64,000 nt of DNA, taken from CAXSEF01 sp050920955. GTDB lineage: Bacteria; Pseudomonadota; Alphaproteobacteria; Acetobacterales; Acetobacteraceae. The position numbers were made by a program, and so were the translations under genes. A model generated the notes under the pieces. The model was not told the origin of the DNA and did no database searches. It saw only the letters and a program-made list of their open reading frames with translations. Shown piece by piece: positions 29,393-38,592 of the stretch. The stretch lies in NCBI GenBank assembly GCA_050920955.1, contig JBPBQS010000132.1:1-64000 (forward strand), given 5' to 3'. The first letter of the stretch is position 1, and each line of letters starts with the position of its first letter.

Positions 29393-29881
29393 TCAGCGGT
29401 ACGGCGCATCGAGCTCGAGTCGGCGGGCCAGCGCCACCTCCCAGCGGTCGCCGTTGGCGAGCAGCTTGGCCTTGTCGTACATCAGCTCCTCGCGCGTCTC
29501 GGTGGCGAACTCGAGGTTCGGCCCCTCCACGATCGCGTCGACCGGGCAGGCCTCCTCGCACAGGCCGCAGTAGATGCACTTGGTCATGTCGATGTCGTAG
29601 CGCGTCGTGCGGCGGCTGCCGTCGTCGCGCGGCTCGGCCTCGATGGTGATCGCGAGCGCGGGGCACACCGCCTCGCACAGCTTGCACGCGATACAGCGCT
29701 CCTCGCCGTTCGGGTAGCGGCGCAGCGCGTGCTCGCCCTTGAAGCGCGGGCTCTGCGGGTTCTTCTCGAAGGGGTAGTTGATCGTCGCCTTCGGCTTGAA
29801 CATGTAGGCGAGAGTCAGGCCCATGCCGGAGATCAGCTCGCCCAGCAGAAGGCTCCGCGCGGTGCGGTCCAGGAACGCCAT
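29393..29881 (-). CDS. nuoI: NADH-quinone oxidoreductase subunit I
   Basis: Peripheral 2x[4Fe-4S] subunit that passes electrons to the quinone site. 162 aa. The two cluster motifs CIACKLCEAVCP and CIYCGLCEEACP are complete. The ATG at 29881 (MAFLDRTARSLLLGE) has AGGGG about 8 nt upstream. Confidence 0.97.
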   Translation of the reverse strand: MAFLDRTARSLLLGELISGMGLTLAYMFKPKATINYPFEKNPQSPRFKGEHALRRYPNGEERCIACKLCEAVCPALAITIEAEPRDDGSRRTTRYDIDMTKCIYCGLCEEACPVDAIVEGPNLEFATETREELMYDKAKLLANGDRWEVALARRLELDAPYR

Positions 29882-29935
29882 CGCCAAACCCCTACACAGG
29901 CGGCCACGGGATACCCCGCGCCGCAGCATCCGGCA

Positions 29936-30010
29936 AGCAAGCCCGGGCCCTGCCCGGACCCGCCAGGGGCGAGCCGCCCCTGGCGGGTCCAGGGCAGAGC
30001 CCTGGCCTTA
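29936..30010. repeat. Compact three-hairpin element I (alpha-alpha), inside nuo operon
   Basis: AAGCAAGC, outer stem CCGGGC-CCT-GCCCGG, ACCCGCC, a single inner stem CCAGGGGC/GCCCCTGG, GGCGGGT, outer stem CCAGGGC-AGA-GCCCTGG, CCTTAC. The two arms share one inner hairpin and the CTTAAG centre is missing, as if both arms had fused at their inner stems. It supplies the TAA stop of nuoH. Confidence 0.85.
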
Positions 30011-31027
30011 CGCCCCGTCAGGCAGCCAGCCCATCGCCATCAGCACGCTCGCCGTCAGCACGAGCCAGAACAGCGACAGGGGCAGGAAGACCTTCCAGCC
30101 CAGGCGCATGAGCTGGTCGTAGCGGAAGCGCGGGAAGGTCGCGCGCACCCAGACGAACATGAACATCACCAGCGCGATCTTGAGCAGGAACCACACCGTG
30201 CCCGGGACCCAGGTGAACGGCGCGATGCCGAACGGCGCCTGCCAGCCGCCCATGAACAGGATCGACGTCATCGCCGCCATCAGGAACATATTGGCGTACT
30301 CGCCCAGGAAGAACAGGCCGTACGACATCGAGCTGTACTCGACCATGAAGCCGGCGACGATCTCGCTCTCGCCCTCGGCCAGGTCGAAGGGGGCGCGGTT
30401 GGTCTCTGCCAGCGCGGAGATGAAGAACACCACGAACATCGGCAGCAGCGGGACGCAGAACCACACGTGCTTCTGCGCGCGGACGATGTCGTTGAGGTTC
30501 AGCGAGCCGACGCACAGCAGCACGCAGACGATCACGAGGCCCATGGAGACCTCGTAGCTCACCATCTGCGCGGCCGAGCGGAGCGCGCCGAGGAACGCGT
30601 ACTTGGAGTTGCTGGCCCAGCCGGCGATGATGATGCCGTAGACGCCGAGCGAGCTGATCGCGAACAGGTAGAGCACGCCCACGTTGATGTCGGCGATCGC
30701 CCAGCCGTCGCCCATCGGGATCACCGCCCAGGCGATCATCGCCAGCACGAAGGTCAGGACCGGGGCCAGGAGGAACAGGGCGCGGTTGGCGCCGGTGGGG
30801 ACCACCGTCTCCTTGGTGAGCATCTTCAGGGCGTCGGCGAAGGGCTGCAGCAGGCCGAACGGGCCCACCACGTTGGGGCCGACGCGGAGCTGCATGGCGG
30901 CCAGGATCTTGCGCTCGGCGTAGGTCATGTAGGCGACCGAGACCAGCAGCGGCACCATGATCGCCAGCGTCTCGGCCAGCGTCAGGGCCAGGCGGCCGCC
31001 GGTGGTGTCGAACAGGAGATGCGTCAC
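30008..31027 (-). CDS. nuoH: NADH-quinone oxidoreductase subunit H
   Basis: 339 aa, eight helices. It forms the quinone tunnel with nuoB and nuoD. The conserved cytoplasmic loops AERKILAAMQLRVGPNVVGPFGLLQPFADALK and ALAETNRAPFDLAEGESEIVAGF are intact. The stop codon lies in compact element I. Confidence 0.97.
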   Translation of the reverse strand: MTHLLFDTTGGRLALTLAETLAIMVPLLVSVAYMTYAERKILAAMQLRVGPNVVGPFGLLQPFADALKMLTKETVVPTGANRALFLLAPVLTFVLAMIAWAVIPMGDGWAIADINVGVLYLFAISSLGVYGIIIAGWASNSKYAFLGALRSAAQMVSYEVSMGLVIVCVLLCVGSLNLNDIVRAQKHVWFCVPLLPMFVVFFISALAETNRAPFDLAEGESEIVAGFMVEYSSMSYGLFFLGEYANMFLMAAMTSILFMGGWQAPFGIAPFTWVPGTVWFLLKIALVMFMFVWVRATFPRFRYDQLMRLGWKVFLPLSLFWLVLTASVLMAMGWLPDGA

Positions 31028-31031
31028 CGGC

Positions 31032-33116
31032 TCACTCCGCCGCCTGCAGGGTGGCAGCCGCCCGGGCGGGGCGCGTCAGCTCCTCCGTGCACTCGGCCAT
31101 GGTGGCGCTGGCGCGGCTGATCGGGTCGGTCTGGTAGTAGTCCGCGATCGCGGGGACGAACGGGGCGCCGGACACGGCGCGCGGGTCGCCGGCCGGGCCG
31201 CCGCGCTCGGAGGCGCCGAAGCGCGGCAGGCCCTCGCGGGCGAACACCGGGTTGACGGCGGCGAGGCGGTCGCGCACGGCGTCGAGGTCGTCGTACGGCA
31301 GGGCGTGGCCGACCGTCTCGCTGAACGCGCGCAGGATGCGCCAGTCCTCGCGGGCGTCTCCCGGTGGGAACACCGAGCGCAGGCCGCGCTGCACGCGCCC
31401 CTCGGTGCTGACCCAGGTGCCGGGCTTCTCCACGTAGGCGGCGCCGGGCAGGATCACGTCGGCGCGCGCGGCGCCGCGGTCGCCGTGGTGGCCCTGGTAG
31501 ACGACGAAGGTGTCGGCGCCGATGCGCGCGGTGTCGAACTCGTCGGCGCCGAGCAGCCACAGCAGGTCCACGCCGCCGCCCATCATGCCCGCGAGGTCGA
31601 GCCCGCCCTCGCCCGGCAGGAAGCCGAGGTCGAGCGCGCCGACGCGCGCGGCCGCCGTGTGCAGCACGTTGAAGCCGTGCCAGTCCGCCTCCAGCGCGCC
31701 GACCGCGCCGGCCAGCGACCAGCACGCGGCGAGCACCGCAGCCCCGTCCGGGCGCGACAGGGCCCCCTGCCCCACCACGATCATCGGCCGCTTCGCCTCG
31801 AGCAGCGCGTGGGCGAAGGCGCCCGCGGCGCCGGGCTGCGCGGTGTCGGTCACGGAGGCCAGAGCCTGCGGGCCGTCGCCGAGCCAGGTCGCCGGGTAGG
31901 TCAGGTCCCAGGGCGCGCCGATGGCGCCGATGGCGAGGCCGCCGGCGAGGTAGCGCTTGCGGATGCGCGCGTTCAGCACCGGCGCCTCGTGGCGCGGGTT
32001 GGTGCCGACGAGCAGGATGGCGTCGGCCTCCTCGATCCCGGCGATCGTGGTGTTGAAGGTGTAGAACTCGCGGCGCGTGGCATCGAGCGCGGCCCCGTCC
32101 TGGCGGCAGTCCAGGTTCGCCGAGCCGAGCGCGCCCATCAGGTCGCGTAGCGCCACCATGCTCTCCGCGTCGCACAGGTCGCCGGCCAGCGCGCCGATCC
32201 GCGCCCCGGGCAGGCCGTCGAGGCGGCGGGCGATGGTGGCGAAGGCCTCGGCCCAGCTCGCGGGCTTGAGCGTGCCGTCGCGGCGCACCCAGGCGCGGTC
32301 GAGGCGGCGGCGCTTGAGGCCGTCGACGGAGTGGCGGCTCTTGTCGCCGAGCCACTCCTCGTTCACCGCGTCGTTGGTGCGCGGCAGGATGCGCAGCACC
32401 TCGGGCCCGCGCGCGTCGATGCGGATCGGCGAGCCCACGGCGTCGAGCGCGTCCACGCCGTCGACCTTGCCCAGCTCCCAGGGCCGGGTGACGAAGGCGT
32501 ACGGCTTGGAGGTCAGCGCGCCGACGGGGCAGATGTCGACGAGGTTGCCGCTCAGCTCCGAGGTCAGGGCCTTCTCGACGTAGGTGCCGATCTCCATGCC
32601 CTCGCCACGCGAGGTGGCGCCCAGCTCGGGCACGCCCGCGACCTCGGTGGCGAAGCGGACGCAGCGCGTGCACTGGATGCAGCGCGTCATCACCGTCTTG
32701 ACGATCGGCCCGAGGTACTTGTCCTTCACGACGCGCTTGTTCTCGGCGTAGCGCGAGTGGTCGCCGCCGTAGGAGTAGGCCTCGTCCTGCAGGTCGCACT
32801 CGCCGCCCTGGTCGCAGATCGGGCAGTCGAGCGGGTGGTTGATGAGCAGGAACTCCATCACGCCGCGCCGCGCCCTGCGCACCATCTCGCTGTCGGTGTG
32901 CACGACCATGCCCTCGGCGACCGGGAAGGCGCAGGAGGCCACCGGCTTGGGCGCCTTCTCCACCTCGACCAGGCACATGCGGCAGTTGCCCGCGACGGAC
33001 AGCCGCTCGTGGTAGCAGAACTTCGGGATCTCCTTGCCGGCGTGCTCGCAGGCCTGCAGCACGGAGCTGCCGTTGGGGACCTCGACCTCGGTCCCGTCGA
33101 TCGTGAGCTTGGTCAT
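31032..33116 (-). CDS. nuoG: NADH-quinone oxidoreductase subunit G
   Basis: 694 aa Fe-S subunit. The N-terminal [2Fe-2S] ligands lie in CYHERLSVAGNCRMCLVEVE and CAFP, the His/Cys cluster in HPLDCPICDQGGECDLQDEAY, and the 4Fe-4S ligands in TRCIQCTRCVRF. The C-terminal molybdopterin-oxidoreductase-like domain follows. It lies 4 nt before nuoH. Confidence 0.97.
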   Translation of the reverse strand: MTKLTIDGTEVEVPNGSSVLQACEHAGKEIPKFCYHERLSVAGNCRMCLVEVEKAPKPVASCAFPVAEGMVVHTDSEMVRRARRGVMEFLLINHPLDCPICDQGGECDLQDEAYSYGGDHSRYAENKRVVKDKYLGPIVKTVMTRCIQCTRCVRFATEVAGVPELGATSRGEGMEIGTYVEKALTSELSGNLVDICPVGALTSKPYAFVTRPWELGKVDGVDALDAVGSPIRIDARGPEVLRILPRTNDAVNEEWLGDKSRHSVDGLKRRRLDRAWVRRDGTLKPASWAEAFATIARRLDGLPGARIGALAGDLCDAESMVALRDLMGALGSANLDCRQDGAALDATRREFYTFNTTIAGIEEADAILLVGTNPRHEAPVLNARIRKRYLAGGLAIGAIGAPWDLTYPATWLGDGPQALASVTDTAQPGAAGAFAHALLEAKRPMIVVGQGALSRPDGAAVLAACWSLAGAVGALEADWHGFNVLHTAAARVGALDLGFLPGEGGLDLAGMMGGGVDLLWLLGADEFDTARIGADTFVVYQGHHGDRGAARADVILPGAAYVEKPGTWVSTEGRVQRGLRSVFPPGDAREDWRILRAFSETVGHALPYDDLDAVRDRLAAVNPVFAREGLPRFGASERGGPAGDPRAVSGAPFVPAIADYYQTDPISRASATMAECTEELTRPARAAATLQAAE

Positions 33117-33133
33117 CGCGTCGCCCCACAGGA

Positions 33134-33288
33134 GAAAGGCCAGGGCTCTGCCCTGGACCCGCCAAAGGCCGGGCCTTTGGAAACCATCACTTCAGGCCGG
33201 CGGCACGCGGCCACGGCCCGTGCCCCCGAGTCGCGCCGGTCCAGGGGCGGCTCGCCCCTGCCGGGTCCGGGCAGCGCCCGGCCTTCCT
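33134..33288. repeat. GC-rich paired-hairpin element J (alpha-alpha, long spacer), inside nuo operon
   Basis: Left arm CCAGGGC-TCT-GCCCTGG, ACCCGCC, inner CCAAAGGC/GCCTTTGG. Right arm inner CCAGGGGC/GCCCCTG(C), CCGGGT, outer CCGGGC-AGC-GCCCGG, end CCTTCCTT. About 50 nt of unrelated sequence replaces the short CTTAAG centre. It lies between nuoF and nuoG and abuts the nuoF TGA. Confidence 0.83.
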
Positions 33289-34617
33289 TCACTCCGCCGC
33301 GATCGGCAGGTTGGCCGGCGTCGGCGCGATCCGCTGCGGCTGCGCGGGCCGTGCCTTGCGCTCGGCGATGCGCGCCTCGATCACCGGGCGGAAGTTGCGG
33401 ATCAGCCCCTGCACCGGCCAGGCCGCGCCGTCGGCGAGCGCGCAGATGGTGTGGCCCTCGATCTGGCGGCTGACCTGGTCGAGCATGTCGATCTCCTCGA
33501 CCTCGGCGCGGCCCTCGACCATGCGGTCGAGGATGCGCATCATCCAGCCCGTGCCCTCGCGGCAGGGCGTGCACTGCCCGCAGGTCTCGTGCTTGTAGAA
33601 GTGCGCGAGGTTGGCGATGCACTTGATCACGTCGGCCGACTTGTCGAGCACGATCACCGCCGCGGTGCCGAGCGCGCTCTTGGCGTCGCGCAGGCTGTCG
33701 AAGTCCATGAGCACGTCGTCGCACGCGCCGGCGGCGAGGATCGGCGTGGACGAGCCGCCGGGGATGATGCCCTGCAGGTTGTCCCAGCCGCCGCGCACGC
33801 CGCCGCAATGCTTGTCGATGAGCTCGCGGAGGGGAATGCTCATCTCCTCCTCGACGTTGCACGGCTTGTTCACGTGGCCGGAGATCGAGAAGATCTTGGT
33901 CCCCGTGTTCTTGGGGCGGCCGAACGAGGAGAACCAGGCGGCGCCGCGGCGCAGGATCGCGGGCGCGGTGGCGATGGTCTCGACGTTGTTCACCGTGGAG
34001 GGGCAGCCGTAGAGGCCGACGGCGGCGGGGAACGGCGGCTTGAGGCGCGGCAGGCCCTTCTTGCCCTCCAGGCTCTCGATCAGCGCGGTCTCCTCGCCGC
34101 AGATGTAGGCGCCGGCGCCACGGTGCAGGAACACGTCGCAGTCCCAGCCGGAACCGCAGGCGTTCTTCCCGATGAGCCCGGCGTCGTAGGCCTCGTCGAT
34201 GGCGACCTGCAGGTTCAGGTGCTCGTTGTAGTATTCGCCGCGGATGTAGATGTAGGCCGCGTGGGCGCCGATCGCGAAGGCGCCGAGCAGGCAGCCCTCG
34301 ACCAGCTTGTGCGGGTCGTGGCGCATGATCTCGCGGTCCTTGCAGGTGCCCGGCTCGCTCTCGTCGGCGTTGACCACGAGGTAGTGCGGGCGGCCGTCGG
34401 ACTGCTTGGGCATGAACGACCACTTCATGCCGGTGGGGAAGCCCGCGCCGCCGCGGCCGCGCAGCCCGGAGGCCTTCATCTCGTCGATGATCGCGTCGCG
34501 GCCGCGCGCCAGGATCGCCGCCGTGCCGTCCCAGTCGCCGCGTTTGCGGGCGCCGTCCAGGTGCCAGTCGTGCAGCCCGTACAGGTTGGTGAAGACGCGG
34601 TCGCGATCGTTGAGCAT
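33289..34617 (-). CDS. nuoF: NADH-quinone oxidoreductase subunit F
   Basis: 442 aa NADH/FMN-binding subunit. GLRGRGGAGFPTGMKW binds NADH, NADESEPGTCKDREI and the GAGAYICGEETAL stretch bind FMN, and CGQCTPCREG plus a later HTICALADG Cys hold the N3 cluster. The start and the nuoE stop share TGATG. Confidence 0.97.
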   Translation of the reverse strand: MLNDRDRVFTNLYGLHDWHLDGARKRGDWDGTAAILARGRDAIIDEMKASGLRGRGGAGFPTGMKWSFMPKQSDGRPHYLVVNADESEPGTCKDREIMRHDPHKLVEGCLLGAFAIGAHAAYIYIRGEYYNEHLNLQVAIDEAYDAGLIGKNACGSGWDCDVFLHRGAGAYICGEETALIESLEGKKGLPRLKPPFPAAVGLYGCPSTVNNVETIATAPAILRRGAAWFSSFGRPKNTGTKIFSISGHVNKPCNVEEEMSIPLRELIDKHCGGVRGGWDNLQGIIPGGSSTPILAAGACDDVLMDFDSLRDAKSALGTAAVIVLDKSADVIKCIANLAHFYKHETCGQCTPCREGTGWMMRILDRMVEGRAEVEEIDMLDQVSRQIEGHTICALADGAAWPVQGLIRNFRPVIEARIAERKARPAQPQRIAPTPANLPIAAE

Positions 34618-35546
34618 CAGCCCACTTCCTTCCCGTGCGGGGTGGGCGACCCCCCGCCGTCGTATCCCTCGCCCGTCAGCTCCAGCAGCGTCTGCGGCCC
34701 GCCCTCGGGGGCGGAGCCGCGCCGCCCGATCATCGAGCCCGCCGGCGGCGGCGCGTCGCCCCGCTTGAGCGAGCGCAGCAGCGCCTCCGTCAGCTCGCCC
34801 GTCAGGTCCTCGTAGTAGTCGTCGTTGACCTGCAGGATCGGCGCGTTGGCGCAGCCGCCGAGGCACTCGACCGAGGTCATGGTGAACAGCCCGTCGGCGC
34901 TGCTCTCGCCGAAGCCGCCCAGGCCGGCGACGCGCTTGCACGCCTCCGTCACATCGTCCGATCCGCGCAGCCAGCAAGGGGCCGTGGTGCAGACCTGGAG
35001 GTGGTACTTGCCGACCGGGGTGGTGTTGAACATCAGGTAGAAGGTCGCGACCTCGTACACCCGGATCGGCGCCATGCCGAGGCGCGCCGCCACCGCGTCC
35101 ATCGCCACGCGCGGCACCCAGCCGGAGCCGGTCTGCCGCCGCATCTGGCCCTGCGCCTCGTACAGCAGCGGGATCACGCCGCTGGCCTGGCGGCCCTCCG
35201 GGTACTTCGCAAGGATGCGGGCGATCGCCGCCTCGCTCTGCGCGTCGAAGCTGAAGCTGTCCGGCTCGCCCTTGTGCGGGCCGGGCGCGCCGCCGCCCAT
35301 GACCTCGGCCGAGAACGCGCCGGCCAGCGGCTGCGGCCCGCCCTCGCCCGGCAGGCCGGTCGCGAGCCCGCCCAGCGCCGAGCCGCGCAACCCCTCTGCC
35401 GTCACCGTGGCGCCGCCGGGCGCGCCCACCGGGACCGCCTGGTGCGCCACGCCGCTGGTGCTGGTCGCGCCCTCGCCGCCGGCGAGGTTGCCCTCGGTCG
35501 GCTTCGCGCCGGGGCCGCGCGGCGCCCCCACCCCGGAGCCGCTCAT
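34617..35546 (-). CDS. nuoE: NADH-quinone oxidoreductase subunit E with long low-complexity N-terminus
   Basis: 309 aa, against roughly 160-220 in most relatives. Residues 1-95 are Gly/Ala/Pro-rich with no resemblance to nuoE. The thioredoxin-like core begins near FSFDAQSEAAIARILAKYP and holds the [2Fe-2S] ligands CTTAPCWLRG and CLGGCANAP. About 35 extra residues follow. ATG at 35546 overlaps the nuoD stop (TGATG), so the extension is likely translated; an internal start such as MGGGAPGPHKGEP (residue 83) is possible. Confidence 0.93.
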   Translation of the reverse strand: MSGSGVGAPRGPGAKPTEGNLAGGEGATSTSGVAHQAVPVGAPGGATVTAEGLRGSALGGLATGLPGEGGPQPLAGAFSAEVMGGGAPGPHKGEPDSFSFDAQSEAAIARILAKYPEGRQASGVIPLLYEAQGQMRRQTGSGWVPRVAMDAVAARLGMAPIRVYEVATFYLMFNTTPVGKYHLQVCTTAPCWLRGSDDVTEACKRVAGLGGFGESSADGLFTMTSVECLGGCANAPILQVNDDYYEDLTGELTEALLRSLKRGDAPPPAGSMIGRRGSAPEGGPQTLLELTGEGYDGGGSPTPHGKEVG

Positions 35547-36793
35547 CAGCGGTCGATCTCGCCGAACACCAGGTCGAGCGACCCGATGCAGGCGACGGCG
35601 TCGGCGAGCATGTGCCGCTTGCTCATGAACTCCAGCGCCTGGAGGTGGGAGAACCCGGTCGGCCGGATCTTGCAGCGGTAGGGCCGGTTGGAGCCGTCGG
35701 CGACCAGGTAGACGCCGAACTCGCCCTTGGGGCTCTCGGTGGCGGTGTAGGTGGCGCCCTTGGGCACGTGGAAGCCTTCCGTGTACAGCTTGAAGTGGTG
35801 GATCAGCGCCTCCATCGAGCGCTTCATGTCCTCGCGCTTGGGCGGCGTGATCTTGTGGTCCTGGACCTTGATCGGGCCAGGGCGCATGCGGTCGAGGCAC
35901 TGGCGCACGATGCGCACGCTCTCGCGCATCTCCTCGATGCGCACGAGGTAGCGGTCGTAGCAGTCGCCGTTGCGCGCCACGGGGACGTCGAACTCGACTT
36001 CCCCGTATTTGTCGTAGGGCTGGCTGCGGCGCAGGTCCCACGGCAGGCCGGAGGCGCGCAGGCAGGGCCCGGAGAAGCCCCAGGCCAGCGCCTGCTCGGC
36101 GGTCATGATGCCGATGTCGACGGTGCGCTGCTTCCAGATGCGGTTGCCGGTCAGCAGCGAGGACAGGTCGTCGATGAACTTCGGGAAGCTCTCGCACCAC
36201 TCGCCGATGCGGTCGGCCAGGCCCGCGGGCATGTCCTTGGCCACGCCGCCCGGGCGGAAGTAGTTGGCGTGCATGCGCGCGCCGGAGACCTGCTCGTAGA
36301 ACTCCATCAGCTTCTCGCGCTCCTCGTGGCCCCAGAGCACCGGGGTGAGGGCGCCGACGTCGAGCGCGTAGGTCGTGATGTTGAGCAGGTGGTTCAGCAC
36401 GCGGGTGATCTCGGCGAACATCGTCCGGATCCACTGCGCCCGCTCCGGCGCCCGCACGCCGAGCAGCTTCTCCACGGCGAGCGCGAAGGTGTGCTCCATG
36501 CACATGGGCGAGACGTAGTCGAGGCGGTCGAAGTACGGGTTGGCCTGCAGGTAGGTCTTGTACTCGATCAGCTTCTCGGTGCCACGGTGCAGCAGGCCGA
36601 TGTGCGGGTCGGCGCGCTCCACGACCTCGCCGTCCATCTCGACGACCAGGCGCAGCACGCCGTGGGCCGCGGGGTGCTGCGGCCCGAAGTTCATCGCGTG
36701 GCTGTCGATCTCCACGGTCTTGCTGGTGCGCCCGGCCTGGTCGTTCGGGACGGTGACCTCGGGCACGCCCGGGACCTCAAGAAGCGCGCTCAT
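35546..36793 (-). CDS. nuoD: NADH-quinone oxidoreductase subunit D
   Basis: 415 aa, hydrogenase-large-subunit-like, forms the quinone pocket with nuoB. MNFGPQHPAAHGVLRL and HIGLLHRGTEKLIEYKTY are complete, and the C-terminus ends IGSLDLVFGEIDR. ATGA overlap with nuoC. Confidence 0.97.
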   Translation of the reverse strand: MSALLEVPGVPEVTVPNDQAGRTSKTVEIDSHAMNFGPQHPAAHGVLRLVVEMDGEVVERADPHIGLLHRGTEKLIEYKTYLQANPYFDRLDYVSPMCMEHTFALAVEKLLGVRAPERAQWIRTMFAEITRVLNHLLNITTYALDVGALTPVLWGHEEREKLMEFYEQVSGARMHANYFRPGGVAKDMPAGLADRIGEWCESFPKFIDDLSSLLTGNRIWKQRTVDIGIMTAEQALAWGFSGPCLRASGLPWDLRRSQPYDKYGEVEFDVPVARNGDCYDRYLVRIEEMRESVRIVRQCLDRMRPGPIKVQDHKITPPKREDMKRSMEALIHHFKLYTEGFHVPKGATYTATESPKGEFGVYLVADGSNRPYRCKIRPTGFSHLQALEFMSKRHMLADAVACIGSLDLVFGEIDR

Positions 36794-37536
36794 GGCTTGG
36801 CTCCCCCCGGCGCGGCGGGCACGGGTGCCCCCTGCCGCGCGACGTGCGCCTTCTCGTCGCCGGGGAGCGTGACCATGCCCTCCCACGGCGAGATGAAGTC
36901 GAAGTTGCGGAAGTCCTGGGTCAGGCGGACGCGCTCGTTGACCACCTGCTTGCGCTCCTCGTCGTAGCGGACCTCGACGTGGCCGGTCAGCGGGAAGTCC
37001 TTGCGCAGCGGGTGGCCGTCGAAGCCGTAGTCGGTGAGGATGCGGCGGTGGTCCGGCTGGCCGGCGAACAGGATGCCGAACAGGTCCCAGGCCTCGCGCT
37101 CCCACCAGGTGGCGCACGGCCAGATCTCGTGCACCGAGGGCACCATCGCCGTCTCGTCGGTACGCACGATCACGCGCACGCGCTGGTTCAGCGACACGGA
37201 CAGCAGGTTGTAGACGACGTCGAAGCGCTCGGCGCGCTCGGGCCAGTCCACGCCGCAGATGTCCATGCACTGCTCGAAGGCGAAGCGCGGCTCGTCGCGC
37301 AGGAACACCATCAGCGGCAGCAGCACGTCGCGCGACGCGTGCACCACAAGCTCGCCGCCCTCCAGCGCCGCGGACGAGACGCCGGCGACCCCCGTGGACA
37401 GCAGCACGCCGAGCGACTCCAGCCGCGCCGCCTCGGCCGGCGTGAGCCCGCCCTGGGGGGCCGCCGGCAGGAACCCGGTCATCGTGCGGTCGGCCGCCTT
37501 GACGCCGACCGGCTTGCCGGCCTCGCCCTCAGCCAC
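36790..37536 (-). CDS. nuoC: NADH-quinone oxidoreductase subunit C
   Basis: 248 aa. The 30-kDa-subunit signature WPxxxWWEREAWDLFGIxFxGxPDxRRILTDYGFDGHPLRKDFP spans residues ~138-182. It has an N-terminal extension of about 30 residues. It overlaps the nuoB 3' end by 8 nt. Confidence 0.97.
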   Translation of the reverse strand: MAEGEAGKPVGVKAADRTMTGFLPAAPQGGLTPAEAARLESLGVLLSTGVAGVSSAALEGGELVVHASRDVLLPLMVFLRDEPRFAFEQCMDICGVDWPERAERFDVVYNLLSVSLNQRVRVIVRTDETAMVPSVHEIWPCATWWEREAWDLFGILFAGQPDHRRILTDYGFDGHPLRKDFPLTGHVEVRYDEERKQVVNERVRLTQDFRNFDFISPWEGMVTLPGDEKAHVARQGAPVPAAPGGAKP

Positions 37537-38119
37537 GCAGGATCGTCCCGGTGCGGCGGATCTTCTTCTGCAGCTGCATGATACCGTACACCAGCGCCTC
37601 CGCCGTGGGCGGGCAGCCGGGCACGTAGATGTCGACCGGCACGATCCGGTCGCAGCCGCGCACCACGGAGTACGAGTAGTGGTAGTAGCCGCCGCCGTTG
37701 GCGCAGCTGCCCATGGAGATCACCCAGCGCGGCTCCGGCATCTGGTCGTAGACCTTGCGCAGGGCCGGGGCCATCTTGTTGGTCAGCGTGCCGGAGACGA
37801 TCATCACGTCGCTCTGCCGCGGGGAGGCGCGCGGGATCACCCCGAAGCGGTCCAGGTCGAAGCGCGGCATGTAGGCGTGGATCATCTCCACCGCGCAGCA
37901 CGCCAGGCCGAACGTCATCGGCCACAGGCTGCCCGTGCGCGCCCAGTTCACCAGCTTGTCGACGTTGGCCACCACGTAGCCCTTGTCCGCGATCTCGCCG
38001 GTGATGCCGCGCACCACCGCGTCCTGCTCGGCCCCGGGCGCAAGCGCCTCGCGGTTCCAGGCGATCGCCACGTCCGAGCCGGCCATGCCGGGCCGGTCGG
38101 TCTCAGAGGCCGCACTCAT
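37529..38119 (-). CDS. nuoB: NADH-quinone oxidoreductase subunit B
   Basis: 196 aa, holds the last cluster N2. The adjacent cysteines are in FGLACCAVEM, with further ligands in MGSCANGGGYY and PGCPPTAEAL. Normal length. Confidence 0.97.
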   Translation of the reverse strand: MSAASETDRPGMAGSDVAIAWNREALAPGAEQDAVVRGITGEIADKGYVVANVDKLVNWARTGSLWPMTFGLACCAVEMIHAYMPRFDLDRFGVIPRASPRQSDVMIVSGTLTNKMAPALRKVYDQMPEPRWVISMGSCANGGGYYHYSYSVVRGCDRIVPVDIYVPGCPPTAEALVYGIMQLQKKIRRTGTILRG

Positions 38120-38153
38120 CGTGCCACTCCCACAAATGCCATGCGCCAGGGCC

Positions 38154-38519
38154 TCACTGCCAGTCGAGCGCGCCCTTGCACCACTCGTAGATGAACCCGA
38201 CCGTCAGCACGGCAAGGAACGCCATCATCGAGAAGAATCCGAACACCCCGATATGCGACAGGCTGACCGCCCAGGGGAACAGGAACGCCACCTCCAGGTC
38301 GAAGATGATGAACAGGATCGCCACCAGGTAGAACCGCACGTCGAAGCGGCGGCGCGCGTCGTCGAACGGCTCGAAGCCGCACTCGTAGGCCGACAGCTTC
38401 TCCGCGTACGGCTTCTGCCGCGCCGCGATCAGCGAGCCGCCCAGCATGGCGCCGGCGATCACCGCGGCGAGGACCAGGAAGATCGCGATCGGGAAGTAGT
38501 TGGCCAGCAGGTCCTGCAC
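38154..38519 (-). CDS. nuoA: NADH-quinone oxidoreductase subunit A
   Basis: 121 aa, three helices, with the conserved loop YECGFEPFDDARRRFDVRFYLVAILFIIFDLEVAFLFPW. GTG at 38519 is chosen because AAGGAG lies 7 nt upstream and the protein then begins VQDLLANYFPIA as in relatives; the ATG at 38603 would add an unrelated leader. First gene of nuoA-N. Confidence 0.95.
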   Translation of the reverse strand: MQDLLANYFPIAIFLVLAAVIAGAMLGGSLIAARQKPYAEKLSAYECGFEPFDDARRRFDVRFYLVAILFIIFDLEVAFLFPWAVSLSHIGVFGFFSMMAFLAVLTVGFIYEWCKGALDWQ

Positions 38520-38592
38520 GCCCTCACTCCTTGGTGCACCGCAGCGGATGGACCCTACGCGCGAACCGGGGCGCTCGCCAGGGAGGGCGAAG

